From Gordonia sputi NBRC 100414 (lineage in GTDB: Bacteria > Actinomycetota > Actinomycetes > Mycobacteriales > Mycobacteriaceae), in contig NZ_BAFC01000058.1 in assembly GCF_000248055.1 (NCBI RefSeq), positions 43,478-107,477 on the forward strand: a stretch of DNA of 64,000 nucleotides, given 5' to 3'. The position numbers and the translations under genes are program-made. Under the pieces are notes generated by a model. The model did no database searches and was not told the DNA's origin. It saw nothing but the letters and a program-made list of their open reading frames with translations. Position 1 is the first letter of the stretch; the number at the start of each line of letters is the position of its first letter. Below are positions 1 through 9,391 of this stretch, piece by piece.

Positions 1-548
1 TCGGAATCGAGCGCAAGGCCAATCAGTCGCTCGTCGACCGCCGTGACAGTCTCAAGCGCAGCTACGAGTCGGGCGACTCTGCGCCCGAATTGTCCGACAA
101 GGCAGCGAAATTGGGAATGATCCCGGTTCAGAATCCAGCCCGGATGGTGGTCGGCGCCAACGGCAAGCCCAAGGTGCTCGGCGATCCCGAACCCGCGTCC
201 GGCAAGCCGATGGGGACGATCAACCCCGACGACAAGCCCGATCCCACCAGCAAGATCGACAAGAGCAAGGTCAGCGATTCGATGGGTCTCGGGGGCGCAG
301 GCGCTTCGGACTCGAATGCCACTTCGTCTGCTGATACGAACTCCTCCGGCTCAACCAATTCGCCAGCGCCGAACCAGAATACGACTCCCGGGCAGAACAC
401 TGCGCCGACCCAGAACCAGAGTGCCAACGCTCACGCACGCGCCGATGCTCCGGCGCCGGGAGCCGCTGCCGCGCCCAATCCGAATGTCGCGCCCACGGCT
501 CAGACGAATGGCAACCCGCCGAGCGCAAATTCGGCGGGAGCCCGCTAG
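1..548 (+). CDS. FtsL-like septum protein, C-terminal part (5' end outside window)
   Basis: The reading frame is open from the window edge (first full codon at base 3) to a TAG at 546-548, so the N-terminus, with its expected single membrane helix, is missing. What remains starts with a short charged coiled-coil-like piece, then a segment resembling the LGMIPVQNPARMVV signature seen after the coiled coil in FtsL/septum-initiation proteins. After that comes about 110 residues of Pro/Ala/Asn/Ser/Gln-rich low-complexity tail. It lies 12 bp before ftsI, the place of the proline-rich FtsL-like protein Rv2164c in M. tuberculosis. FtsL family members connect the FtsQ-FtsB complex to FtsW-FtsI at the septum. 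Identity rests on position and the short signature; the tail carries no recognisable domain. Confidence 0.7.
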   Translation, partial: GIERKANQSLVDRRDSLKRSYESGDSAPELSDKAAKLGMIPVQNPARMVVGANGKPKVLGDPEPASGKPMGTINPDDKPDPTSKIDKSKVSDSMGLGGAGASDSNATSSADTNSSGSTNSPAPNQNTTPGQNTAPTQNQSANAHARADAPAPGAAAAPNPNVAPTAQTNGNPPSANSAGAR

Positions 549-560
549 GGCGGTGGACAA

Positions 561-2516
561 TTGACAACCATGACACGCGCCAGTTTTCAGCGGATCGGTG
601 AGCGTTTCGACCCGCCCGCTGCGCAGTCCCGGTCAGGACGACGTCCCACTTCCGCGGGCGGATCGGGGAGTGGAGGATCGGGTACCGGGGGCCGCGGTGG
701 AGGTCCGGGACGAGGTCCCCGCACCTTCGAATTCCGTAGTCGCGCTGTGGGAGTCGTCATCCTCCTCGTGGTGTTGGCGGTGGCGATCCGGATGATCGTC
801 GTGCACACCATCGAGGCGTCGTCGATCTCGGCAGAAGCGGCCCAGCAACGTGAGTACACCCAGGTGCTGACGGCCAAGCGCGGAGCGATCCTCGACCGCA
901 ACGGACGTCCTCTCGCCTATACCGACGAGGCGCGGTCACTCACGTTCCTGCCCAAGGCAGTTCGCAAGTCGATCGAGGCCGAGCACAAAAAGAATCCGGA
1001 GTACCCCGACGTCGACAAGCGGCTCAAGGAGATCGCCGACGGCGTGTCGTCGGCGCTCGGTGGGTCGATCAGTTCCGACGATCTGCACAAGAAGCTGACA
1101 AGCGATGACGGCTTCGTCTACCTTGCGCGGTCGGTCAGCCCCGAGGTCGCGGCACGGATCGTCGCCGACTATCCAGAGGTGGGTGCCGACCCGCAGGCGA
1201 TCCGTCTCTATCCGGGTGGCTCGCTGGGAGCGAACGTCGTCGGCGACGTCAATTACGACGGGAACGGGCTGATCGGTCTCGAAGCGTCGATGGATTCGGT
1301 ACTCGCCGGGACCGACGGCTCGAAGACCTATGACCGCGGCTCCGACGGCGCGGTGATCCCGGGAAGTACACGCAACGTGCACCCCGCGATCAACGGTGCA
1401 ACGGTGAAACTGACGCTCGATTCGGACATCCAGTGGTTCGTGCAGAGCGAGGTCAACAAGGCCAAGCAGGCGTCGGGAGCGAAGTCGGCGTCGGCCGTCG
1501 TACTCGACGCCAAGACCGGCGAAGTACTCGCGATGGCCAACGACGGCACCTTCAACGCGTCCAAGCCGCTGTCGGAACAAACGAAGGCCGACCTCGGCAA
1601 CCCGGCTGTCACCTCGCCGTTCGAGCCGGGTTCGGTGAACAAGATCGTCACCGCCTCGGCCGCCGTCGAATACGGGCTGACAACGCCGGGCGAGGTGTTG
1701 CAGGTGCCCGGCCGTATCAACATGGCCGGTGTCACCGTGAACGACGCGTGGTCGCACGGCGTCGAGCCGTACACCACGGCGGGAATCTTCAGTAAGTCAT
1801 CCAACGTCGGAACCCTGATGCTGGCCAAGCGTGTCGGTGAACAACGATTCGCCGACATGGTCAAGCGTTTCGGGCTCGGGCAGCGGACCGGCGTCGGACT
1901 TCCGGCGGAGAGCGGTGGAGCGGTTCCCGCACTGAGTCAGTGGTCGGGTGGTTCGTTTGCCAATCTGCCCATCGGGCAGGGTCTTTCGATGTCGCTCCTG
2001 CAGATGACGGCGATGTATCAGGCGATCGCCAACGACGGGCTCCGCGTGCCACCGCGCATTCTCGAGTCCGAGCAGCACGACGGCGGGAACGTCGAAGATG
2101 CCGATCGGCCCGCCGGTATCCGAGTGGTCAGTCCGCAGACCGCGCACACGGTCCGCGATATGTTCCGCGGGGTCTTCCAGGAGGACCCGATGGGCGTGCA
2201 GTCGGGAACGGGCTACAAGGGTGCGGTTTCGGGCTATCAGATGTCGGGCAAGACGGGTACGGCCCAGCAGGTCGACCCGGCCTGCGGGTGCTACTCGAAC
2301 TCGAGCTACAACATCACGTTCGCGGGCATTGCGCCCGCCGACAACCCACGCTTCGTGGTGGGCATCATGCTCGACAACCCCAAGCGGAGCTCCGACGGCA
2401 GCGGGGGACAGTCGGCGGCGCCGCTGTACGGAACGATCGCCTCGTGGATTTTGCAGCGTCAGCAAGTGCCGCTGTCTCCCACACCCACACCGTGGATCAA
2501 GCTCGAGGCGCGCTGA
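561..2516 (+). CDS. ftsI: Septal peptidoglycan transpeptidase FtsI (PBP3, class B PBP)
   Basis: Cross-links septal peptidoglycan as partner of FtsW. A Gly/Arg-rich cytoplasmic N-terminus (about residues 20-55) precedes one membrane anchor near 60-85, then the PBP dimerisation domain and the transpeptidase domain. The three active-site motifs are present: SVNK with nucleophile S358 and K361, SSN at 413-415, and KTGT starting at K564. The length of 651 residues fits actinobacterial PbpB. The TTG at 561 is given as the start; ATG 570 (three codons in) is an equal alternative, and neither changes the domains. It follows the FtsL-like gene by 12 bp and precedes murE by 146 bp, so murE may have its own promoter. 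Confidence 0.97.
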   Translation: MTTMTRASFQRIGERFDPPAAQSRSGRRPTSAGGSGSGGSGTGGRGGGPGRGPRTFEFRSRAVGVVILLVVLAVAIRMIVVHTIEASSISAEAAQQREYTQVLTAKRGAILDRNGRPLAYTDEARSLTFLPKAVRKSIEAEHKKNPEYPDVDKRLKEIADGVSSALGGSISSDDLHKKLTSDDGFVYLARSVSPEVAARIVADYPEVGADPQAIRLYPGGSLGANVVGDVNYDGNGLIGLEASMDSVLAGTDGSKTYDRGSDGAVIPGSTRNVHPAINGATVKLTLDSDIQWFVQSEVNKAKQASGAKSASAVVLDAKTGEVLAMANDGTFNASKPLSEQTKADLGNPAVTSPFEPGSVNKIVTASAAVEYGLTTPGEVLQVPGRINMAGVTVNDAWSHGVEPYTTAGIFSKSSNVGTLMLAKRVGEQRFADMVKRFGLGQRTGVGLPAESGGAVPALSQWSGGSFANLPIGQGLSMSLLQMTAMYQAIANDGLRVPPRILESEQHDGGNVEDADRPAGIRVVSPQTAHTVRDMFRGVFQEDPMGVQSGTGYKGAVSGYQMSGKTGTAQQVDPACGCYSNSSYNITFAGIAPADNPRFVVGIMLDNPKRSSDGSGGQSAAPLYGTIASWILQRQQVPLSPTPTPWIKLEAR

Positions 2517-2662
2517 TTTGCCGATGGGCGCGCCCTCACGAATTGCCCTGACGGTATCGTGAGTGCGTTCCGGAGAGCGGAGCATCCGCACACACCCGGG
2601 TTCGAGCCGCACCGGCGCGAACACGCGACACCGATACCACTGCTGAGGGAGGCGATCGCATC

Positions 2663-4276
2663 ATGGCGTCGAATCGCCGGTCCGCAGGACTGAACAGACC
2701 AACTCACGTCGAGCCCACGGCCGTCTCCGTGCTCTCGACCGCCACCGGCGCACGCCTCGATCTGATCGGGACGGTGCCTGCCGACGCCGCCGTGTCCGGG
2801 GTGTCGTTGCGTGCGCAGGACATCGTCGCGGGCGACCTGTTCGCGGCGCTGCCGGGTGGCCGCACCCACGGCGCGCGGTTCGCGGCCGAGGCGCTCGAGC
2901 GGGGTGCGACGGCGATCCTCACCGACGCGGCTGGCCGCGCAGAACTCGGTCGGGTGCTTCCGCCCGACGCCGCGTGTGCGGTACTCGTGCACGCCGACCC
3001 CCGCTCGGTCCTCGGCGGGGTGAGCTCACGGATCTACGGCAACCCGTCGCAGCGCCTCAAGCTGATCGGCATCACCGGCACGTCCGGCAAGACGACGACG
3101 GCCTACATGGTCGAGGCCGCGATGATGGCTGCAGGCCACACCGTCGGATTGATCGGCACGGTCGAAACTCGCGTCGACGGTGTCGCTCAGGCGAGTTCGC
3201 TGACGACGCCCGAGGCGCCGACCCTGCAGGCACTGCTGGCCGCGATGCTCGAGCGCGGCGTCGACGTCGTGGTCATGGAGGTGTCGAGTCACGCGTTGGC
3301 ACTCGGACGCGTCGACGGAGCCCACTTCTCGATCGGTGCGTTCACCAATCTGTCGCAGGACCACCTCGACTTCCACCCGACGATGCGCGACTACTTCGAG
3401 GCCAAGGCACGACTGTTCGCGGCGGGATCACACACGCGGGCGGTGCGTTCGGTGGTGTGCGTCGACGACGACTGGGGTCGACGCATGCTCGACGTCGCGC
3501 GGCGAGGTGAGGTCATAGCGCCGATCACGGTCTCGACGACCGACATTCCGGCCGAGTGGCATGCCGGACCGTCGACGATCGAGTCCGACGGTGCACAACG
3601 CGTGGAGATCACCGACGCCGCAGGGATCGGCCACGATCTGACGCTTCGGCTGCCCGGCCGCTACAACGTCGCCAACGCGACGCTCGCGGTCGCGGTGGCG
3701 GTCGCAGCGGGTGTGCCCGTCACGACGGCGACGTCGGCGATCGCCGAGGTGTCGGTTCCCGGTCGGCTGCAGCGCATCGATCGTGGGCAGGACTTCCTCG
3801 CCATCGTCGACTACGCGCACAAGCCGGGAGCGCTCGAAGCGGTGCTGGCCACCCTCGACGAGCAGGCGCGTGGACGTGTCGCCGTCGTCATCGGCGCCGG
3901 TGGCGACAGAGACAGCGCCAAGCGTCCACTGATGGGCGAGGTGGCAGCGCGTCGCGCAGACTTCGTCGTGATCACCGACGACAATCCGCGGACCGAGGAC
4001 CCTGCCGCGATCCGCGCCGCTGTACTAGCGGGTGCGCATGCGGTGCCCGACGACGAGCGTCGAGAAGGCGTCGAGATCAGGGAGATCGGCGACCGCCGTG
4101 CTGCGATCGAGACGGCTATTGCGTGGGCACGGCCCGGCGACATCGTGCTGGTGGCAGGTAAGGGCCACGAGGCAGGCCAGGAGATCGACGGCGTGAAGCA
4201 TCCGTTCGACGACAGGAACGTCGTCGCCGAGGCGCTCGCGGGCGTCGTCGAGAAGACGTCGGGGGCCGCTCGATGA
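2663..4276 (+). CDS. murE: UDP-MurNAc-L-Ala-D-Glu:meso-diaminopimelate ligase MurE
   Basis: Cytoplasmic ATP-dependent ligase that adds the third stem-peptide residue to UDP-MurNAc-dipeptide. The Mur-ligase ATP loop GTSGKTTT is at residues 139-146, and the DNPR motif at 440-443 (followed by TEDP) is the family marker for meso-diaminopimelate rather than lysine. This fits the wall chemistry of mycolic-acid actinobacteria. The length of 537 residues is normal. The ATG at 2663 is preceded by a GAGGGAGG ribosome site. Its TGA overlaps the ATG of the next gene (ATGA at 4273-4276), a sign of translational coupling. Confidence 0.97.
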   Translation: MASNRRSAGLNRPTHVEPTAVSVLSTATGARLDLIGTVPADAAVSGVSLRAQDIVAGDLFAALPGGRTHGARFAAEALERGATAILTDAAGRAELGRVLPPDAACAVLVHADPRSVLGGVSSRIYGNPSQRLKLIGITGTSGKTTTAYMVEAAMMAAGHTVGLIGTVETRVDGVAQASSLTTPEAPTLQALLAAMLERGVDVVVMEVSSHALALGRVDGAHFSIGAFTNLSQDHLDFHPTMRDYFEAKARLFAAGSHTRAVRSVVCVDDDWGRRMLDVARRGEVIAPITVSTTDIPAEWHAGPSTIESDGAQRVEITDAAGIGHDLTLRLPGRYNVANATLAVAVAVAAGVPVTTATSAIAEVSVPGRLQRIDRGQDFLAIVDYAHKPGALEAVLATLDEQARGRVAVVIGAGGDRDSAKRPLMGEVAARRADFVVITDDNPRTEDPAAIRAAVLAGAHAVPDDERREGVEIREIGDRRAAIETAIAWARPGDIVLVAGKGHEAGQEIDGVKHPFDDRNVVAEALAGVVEKTSGAAR

Positions 4277-4722
4277 GTCCTGATGGTGGCCAAGAGGAAC
4301 GACGGGTAGTCATCGTGCCTGCGGATGTGGAGACGGTGTCGCGTGCGATCCGCGACCTCGTCTCTCGCGCACGGGATTCGTCTGAGCGTGTGCGCACCTG
4401 GGCGATCATCGGCGACATGGACACACGCGATGGGCTCACCGAGAACGAGCGTGTCGTCGAACACGACAGGGTTGGCCGGCTCGCCGTGCGGCTCGCCGTC
4501 GACAAGACGCTGTGTGTCGGAGAGTCGCGCTCGGTCCGTGCATTGCATCAGGGAGCCGTGATGGAGGGTTCCTGGGGCGACGAGGCGAGGTTGGTCGAGA
4601 CGGTCGACGACGCGGCCGCAACTCTCGACACCGACGAGTGGCGCCCGGCGCCCGACGACATGGTGCTCGTCGCAGGCGTCGATCCGGCATTGGCTGATCT
4701 GGCGGCGGGATCGAGTACATGA
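4273..4722 (+). CDS. Orphan MurF C-terminal-domain-like protein (149 aa) in the murF slot
   Basis: The gene sits between murE and mraY, where a MurF ligase of about 500 residues is expected, but encodes only 149. The stretch around residues 42-105 resembles the MurF C-terminal domain: AIIGDM at 44-49 (family: AVLGEM), [12 protein letters not shown] at 63-74 and [11 protein letters not shown] at 94-104. The N-terminal substrate domain and the central ATPase domain with its GTNGKTT loop are absent, and the closing LVKAS motif reads LVAGV. It cannot therefore be an active ligase alone. The ATG overlaps the murE stop and the frame has no internal stop, so this looks like a maintained small gene rather than fresh debris. 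It could be a degenerate murF, a binding-domain paralogue, or one half of a split system. A full murF must be elsewhere in the genome. Confidence 0.75.
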   Translation: MSPDGGQEERRVVIVPADVETVSRAIRDLVSRARDSSERVRTWAIIGDMDTRDGLTENERVVEHDRVGRLAVRLAVDKTLCVGESRSVRALHQGAVMEGSWGDEARLVETVDDAAATLDTDEWRPAPDDMVLVAGVDPALADLAAGSST

Positions 4723-4816
4723 GCTGCGGGGCCTGGATGGGGCTGGGGGAGATGACGAGACAGGAACGAGGAGAGCGACGAGTGACGGTCGGGCGAACTG
4801 AGGGAGGGATGCTGCG

Positions 4817-5914
4817 GTGACCCAGATCCTCATTGCGGGTGCCATCGCCGTTGCGGTGTCGATCCTGCTCACTCCGGTGCTCATCCGCGTGTTCTCCCGT
4901 CAGGGATTCGGGCAGGAGATCCGCGTCGAGGGGCCGCAGAGTCACCAGACCAAGCGCGGCACCCCGTCGATGGGTGGCGTGGCCATTCTGATCGCGCTGT
5001 GGGCCGGCTACTTCGGAGCGCACATCGTCGGAGTGTTCACCCATGACGGGAACGGGCCGACGGCATCCGGGCTGCTCGTTCTCGGTCTCGCGACGGCACT
5101 CGGCGGCGTCGGATTCCTCGACGACTTCATCAAGATCCGCAAACACCGAAACCTGGGGCTCAACAAGACGGCCAAGTCGATCGGGCAGTTCCTCGCGGCC
5201 ATTCTGTTCGGCGTGCTCGTCCTTGGCTTCCGCAACGACTCGGGCTACACGCCCGCGAGTCCGCATCTGTCCTACGTCCGCGACATCGACGCGATCTCGA
5301 TGGTCTCGGTCGCGTTCGTGGTGTTCTGCTGGCTGGTCGTCGCGGCATGGTCGAACGCAGTCAACTTCACCGACGGTCTCGACGGTCTCGCTGCCGGGTC
5401 GATGGCGATGGTGCTGGGAACCTACGTGTTGGTGACGTTCTTCCAGTTCGTCAACGCCTGCTCGGGTGGCGCCAAGCCCGCCGCCGACATCCCTCGGGGC
5501 TGCTACCAGGTACGCGACCCGCTGGATCTCGCACTGATCGCGGTTGCCGGTGGCGGCGCGTGTCTCGGATTCCTCTGGTGGAACGCGGCACCGGCCAAGA
5601 TCTTCATGGGCGACACCGGTTCGTTGGCTCTCGGCGGTCTGCTCGCGGGACTGTCGATCACCACCCGCACCGAGCTGCTCGCGGTGGTCATCGGCGCGCT
5701 GTTCGTCGCTGAGATCATGTCGGTCGTCATCCAGATCGCGTTCTTCCGGACGACGGGTCGTCGCGTGTTCCGCATGGCGCCGTTCCATCACCACTTCGAA
5801 CTCGGTGGCTGGGCGGAGACCACGGTGATCATCAGATTCTGGCTGCTCACAGCCATCGCGTGTGCGCTCGGGCTCTCGCTGTTCTACGGCGAGTTCCTCA
5901 CGGTCAACGGCTGA
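4817..5914 (+). CDS. mraY: Phospho-MurNAc-pentapeptide transferase MraY
   Basis: Polytopic membrane enzyme that moves phospho-MurNAc-pentapeptide onto undecaprenyl phosphate to give lipid I. The protein has 365 residues with about ten hydrophobic helices. Family motifs visible are [12 protein letters not shown] from N183, [10 protein letters not shown] in the second half and the HHHFE loop with H324-H326, which form the Mg-dependent active site. The GTG at 4817 is used, with a GAGGGAGGG stretch about 10 bases upstream. It follows the truncated MurF-like gene after 94 bp. That spacer has no further MurF coding in any frame, so the missing ligase domains were not simply moved downstream. murD starts 5 bp after the stop. 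Confidence 0.97.
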   Translation: MTQILIAGAIAVAVSILLTPVLIRVFSRQGFGQEIRVEGPQSHQTKRGTPSMGGVAILIALWAGYFGAHIVGVFTHDGNGPTASGLLVLGLATALGGVGFLDDFIKIRKHRNLGLNKTAKSIGQFLAAILFGVLVLGFRNDSGYTPASPHLSYVRDIDAISMVSVAFVVFCWLVVAAWSNAVNFTDGLDGLAAGSMAMVLGTYVLVTFFQFVNACSGGAKPAADIPRGCYQVRDPLDLALIAVAGGGACLGFLWWNAAPAKIFMGDTGSLALGGLLAGLSITTRTELLAVVIGALFVAEIMSVVIQIAFFRTTGRRVFRMAPFHHHFELGGWAETTVIIRFWLLTAIACALGLSLFYGEFLTVNG

Positions 5915-5919
5915 GCGCG

Positions 5920-7494
5920 ATGACCTCACCGTCGGAGCTGCATCTGAGCGGCAGGCGCGTACTCGTCGCGGGCGCGGGCACAGCGGGGATGTCGGCGGCA
6001 CGATTCCTCCTCGGCGTCGACGCCGAGGTCACGATCGCTGACGCGAGATTCGGGGGAGCCGAGACGACGAGCGTTGTCGGGACGGACGCCGCGCGTACCG
6101 CCGGTGCACGCCTCACCTCGATCGCCGATCTCCTCGCCGACGACTCCTGGCCTGCGGCGACCGACCTCGTCATCGCGTCGCCGGGATTCTCGCCGACCAA
6201 TCCTTTGATGGTTGCCGCGGCCGAACACGAGATCCCCGTGTGGGGCGAGGTCGAGCTCGCGTGGCGGGTCGACCGTGCCGGACTGTTGGGCGCCCCGCGC
6301 ACCTGGCTGGTCGTGACCGGAACCAACGGAAAGACCACAACGACGTCGATGTTGACCGACATCGTGATCGAGGGCGGTCGCGATGCCGCAGCGTGCGGCA
6401 ACATCGGGTTGCCGGTGCTCGACGCGATGCAGACGCAACCGAGGGTTGACGTCCTGTGCGCCGAGCTGTCGTCGTTCCAGCTCCACTGGGCGCCGTCGAT
6501 CACTCCCGACGCTGGTGTCGTGCTCAACATCGCCGACGATCACCTCGACTGGCACGGGTCGTTCGCCGCGTACGCGGCCGACAAGCAGATCGCGCTGCAC
6601 GGCGACGTGGGTGTGGTCGGCCTCGACGACGCGGTCGCCGCAGACCTACCGGTGCCGGGACGGCGCGTGGGGTTCACCCTTGGCGAGCCCGCTCCGGGTG
6701 AACTCGGCGTCGTCGACGGCGAGCTGGTCGATCGGGCGTTCACGGCTGAGCAGGACGGCACGTCCGGAGGCACGCCTCTGATCGCCGCCACGGCGATTCA
6801 CCCCCCGGGGCCGTCGGGAGTGTCCGACGCGCTGGCCGCCGCAGCGTTGGCGCTGGCGATCGGCGTCGCACCGTCGGCGATCGGTCGGGCGCTGAGCGCT
6901 TTTCGGCCCGCGGCGCATCGGGGCGAGGTCGTCGTGACGATCGACGGCATCGACTTCGTCGACGATTCGAAAGCCACCAATCCGCACGCGGCTGCGGCCG
7001 CGATCGGTGCGCACCGGAGCGTCGTGCTCATTGCGGGTGGCTTGTTGAAGGGCGCGTCGGTCGACGACATGATCACCGGCTCCGCGGATCGACTGGCCGG
7101 AGTTGTCGCGATCGGGCGAGATCGGGACATCATTGTCGACGCGATTTCGCGACACGCCCCAGAAGTCCCAACAGTCACAGTATTCACAAGAGACGATGGC
7201 GGTGTGATTGCACAGCGCGCCTTCGGATCAGAGACGGGTCCGGCGCCGAGCGGGGGACAACCCTCATTCGACGCCCCCGGGAACTCCGACGACCTCGCGA
7301 CCGCGGTGATGAACCGTGCAGTCGCAGAGGCGTGGACGCTGGCCACGGCCGACGATCCGCGCCCCGACGCAGTGCTTCTGGCACCCGCGGCGGCGTCGCT
7401 GGACATGTTTCCCGGATACGGACGACGTGGTGATGCCTTCGCGGCCGCCGCGCGCTCGTTGCCGGGGAGCGCTCCCCGGGCGACGCAGCCGTGA
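5920..7494 (+). CDS. murD: UDP-MurNAc-L-alanine:D-glutamate ligase MurD
   Basis: Adds D-glutamate, the second stem-peptide residue, using ATP in the cytoplasm. An N-terminal Rossmann-like UDP-binding domain starts at SGRRVLVAGAG. The ATP loop GTNGKTTTT starts at G134 with K138. The C-terminal domain contains the VDDSKATNPHAA motif typical of MurD. The start is the ATG at 5920, just after the mraY stop, giving 524 residues; the frame also runs upstream inside mraY, but that part is not MurD-like. The length is slightly above average because of a Ser/Gly-rich insertion near the C-terminal domain. The stop overlaps the ftsW GTG. Confidence 0.96.
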   Translation: MTSPSELHLSGRRVLVAGAGTAGMSAARFLLGVDAEVTIADARFGGAETTSVVGTDAARTAGARLTSIADLLADDSWPAATDLVIASPGFSPTNPLMVAAAEHEIPVWGEVELAWRVDRAGLLGAPRTWLVVTGTNGKTTTTSMLTDIVIEGGRDAAACGNIGLPVLDAMQTQPRVDVLCAELSSFQLHWAPSITPDAGVVLNIADDHLDWHGSFAAYAADKQIALHGDVGVVGLDDAVAADLPVPGRRVGFTLGEPAPGELGVVDGELVDRAFTAEQDGTSGGTPLIAATAIHPPGPSGVSDALAAAALALAIGVAPSAIGRALSAFRPAAHRGEVVVTIDGIDFVDDSKATNPHAAAAAIGAHRSVVLIAGGLLKGASVDDMITGSADRLAGVVAIGRDRDIIVDAISRHAPEVPTVTVFTRDDGGVIAQRAFGSETGPAPSGGQPSFDAPGNSDDLATAVMNRAVAEAWTLATADDPRPDAVLLAPAAASLDMFPGYGRRGDAFAAAARSLPGSAPRATQP

Positions 7495-9347
7495 CGGCAA
7501 CACGGGAAGCGGCGACACAAGAGGCTGCGACACAAGAGGCTGGGACACAAAAGGCTGGGTCGACCGACACGAAGAGCGTCGACGCCGAGAGCTCCAGTGC
7601 ATCGACCTCGCGCGCCTCGTCGAAACGACGGACCGCGGCGAAGGCTCCCCGCTTGCGCGGTGATGCTGCCGCGATCCCCGCCACCATCGTCGAGGGGATC
7701 CGCAATCTCCTCAGCCGGCCGCTGGCGTCCTACCATCTGATCCTGACGATGGCCGCGCTGATGACGTCGTTCGGTCTGATCATGGTGCTCTCGGCGTCGT
7801 CGGTGGAGGGCTACTCCGCAGACGGGTCGGCCTACGGTTTGTTCGCCAATCAGGTCATCTTCGTGGTGCTCGGTGCGGTTGTCTTCTACCTCACGTTGCG
7901 CATGCCGGTGCGATTCTTTCGTCGCATGGCGGTCCCGCTGATCGCCGCCACGACGATCATGTTGGCGCTCGTCCTCGTGCCGGGAATCGGCACCCTCAGC
8001 CAGGGTGCGCGCCGCTGGTTCGACATCAACGGCCTCTCGGTGCAGCCGTCCGAGCTGGTCAAGGTCGCGCTCTGTGTCTGGGGCGCGCATCTGCTCGCGT
8101 CACGTCGACGCGACAACGCGTCGCTGCGCGAGCTGCTCGTGCCTCTCGTGCCGGTCGGCCTGCTGATCTGCCTGCTGATCATTCTCGAGCCCAACCTCTC
8201 GACGACGATCACCATCGCGATCATCGTCGGTGCTCTGCTCTGGTTCGCAGGGCTGCCGATCAAGGTGTTCGCGGCGTTCGTCATCACCGGTGTCGGCATC
8301 GCCGTCGTCCTGGCGCTCGTCGAGAGCTACCGGTCGCAGCGCGTGATGAGCTTCCTCGGTGGCATCGACGATCCGCAAGGTGCCGGCTACCAGGCGCGGC
8401 AGGCGACGTTCGCGTTGGCCAACGGCGGCGTCTTCGGAGTCGGACTCGGTCAGAGCCGCGCCAAGTGGAACTACCTGCCCAACGCGCACAACGACTTCAT
8501 CTTCGCGATCATCGGCGAGGAACTCGGGTTGATCGGCGGACTGCTCGTCGTCTTCCTGTTCGTCGTGCTGGCGTTCACCGGCTTCCGTATCGCTCACCGC
8601 TGCACCGACCCGTTCCTGCGGCTGATGACGTCGACCATCACGGTCCTGATCACTGCGCAGGCCTTCATCAACATCGGATACGTCATCGGGCTGCTGCCGG
8701 TGACCGGAATCCAGTTGCCGCTGTTGTCGGCGGGCGGTACGTCGACGTTGACGGTGTTGGCGATGCTCGGCCTGTTGGCCAATGCCGCGCGTCATGAGCC
8801 CGAGGCCGTCGCCGCATTGACGACCGGGCGCAGTCGCGTCAGCCGCTGGTTCCGCTTGCCGACGCCTGTTGCCTACAAGCCGACCCGGGCCGAGAGCGCG
8901 CGGAATCGTCTCGACACGCGTGATCGCCGCGCACCGGCCTCGTCCGGTGGACGACGTTCTGCGACACCCAATCGGGTACCCGCCTGGCGTCGCGCGATCG
9001 GCGTGCGCTTCTTCGGTGCGGCGCCGGAGCCGAGTCCACCCGTCGATCGACGCGGGGCACCTCGGTCGGGTCCGGTCCGTCTCGACTACCGTGTCGGGTA
9101 TTCAGGCCGCCAACAGCGTCGGGACGACGCCCGTGGTCACGAGCGACAGAACCCATCGCGACGATCGTCAGAGTCCGCTCGTGCAAGCCAATCCGCCCGT
9201 CGCGCGACGGGCAGGGGAGTGCCGAGTTCGACGCGAACAGGGTCGTCGACGGGGGCGTCGCGGTCGGACTCGGGGCGCTATTCCGGTCACACCGGGCGAG
9301 CTGACAAGATGTCGGGTGGGTCGCGGTGGTCGGGCACCGGTCGCTGA
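7491..9347 (+). CDS. ftsW: Septal peptidoglycan polymerase FtsW (SEDS family) with long basic tail
   Basis: SEDS glycosyltransferase that polymerises lipid II at the septum with FtsI. The central 370 residues hold about ten membrane helices with typical SEDS segments such as SVQPSELVK, the NAHNDFIFA loop and EELGLIGG. Both ends are unusual. The N-terminus has about 75 hydrophilic residues beginning with three copies of a TQEAA/G-like pentapeptide. The C-terminus has about 180 Arg/Ser/Gly-rich residues, far more basic than in most FtsW proteins. In mycobacteria the FtsW C-tail is reported to contact FtsZ, so this tail may do similar work (inference). The GTG start overlaps the murD stop. The total length of 618 exceeds the usual 400-530. 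Confidence 0.95.
   Translation: MTATREAATQEAATQEAGTQKAGSTDTKSVDAESSSASTSRASSKRRTAAKAPRLRGDAAAIPATIVEGIRNLLSRPLASYHLILTMAALMTSFGLIMVLSASSVEGYSADGSAYGLFANQVIFVVLGAVVFYLTLRMPVRFFRRMAVPLIAATTIMLALVLVPGIGTLSQGARRWFDINGLSVQPSELVKVALCVWGAHLLASRRRDNASLRELLVPLVPVGLLICLLIILEPNLSTTITIAIIVGALLWFAGLPIKVFAAFVITGVGIAVVLALVESYRSQRVMSFLGGIDDPQGAGYQARQATFALANGGVFGVGLGQSRAKWNYLPNAHNDFIFAIIGEELGLIGGLLVVFLFVVLAFTGFRIAHRCTDPFLRLMTSTITVLITAQAFINIGYVIGLLPVTGIQLPLLSAGGTSTLTVLAMLGLLANAARHEPEAVAALTTGRSRVSRWFRLPTPVAYKPTRAESARNRLDTRDRRAPASSGGRRSATPNRVPAWRRAIGVRFFGAAPEPSPPVDRRGAPRSGPVRLDYRVGYSGRQQRRDDARGHERQNPSRRSSESARASQSARRATGRGVPSSTRTGSSTGASRSDSGRYSGHTGRADKMSGGSRWSGTGR
7515..7559 (+). repeat. In-frame 15-bp tandem repeat, 3 copies, in ftsW
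   Basis: Three consecutive units ACACAAGAGGCTGCG, ACACAAGAGGCTGGG and ACACAAAAGGCTGGG encode [10 protein letters not shown] and TQKAG in the disordered N-terminus of FtsW. Copy differences are one or two bases, so the array is recent or actively homogenised. Confidence 0.9.
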
Positions 9348-9391
9348 TCTCCCGAGGTGAGCAGAACAGATGTGAACGGAGTGCAGACCGT

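Noticed and set aside
4723..4816. Missing MurF domains hidden in another frame before mraY
   Set aside because: The 94-bp spacer is far too short and encodes no Mur-ligase motif in any frame.
9326..9391. Upstream start for murG at 9326
   Set aside because: It would overlap ftsW by 22 bp and add residues with no MurG similarity; ATG 9392 is downstream of a GGAG and starts near the normal family N-end.
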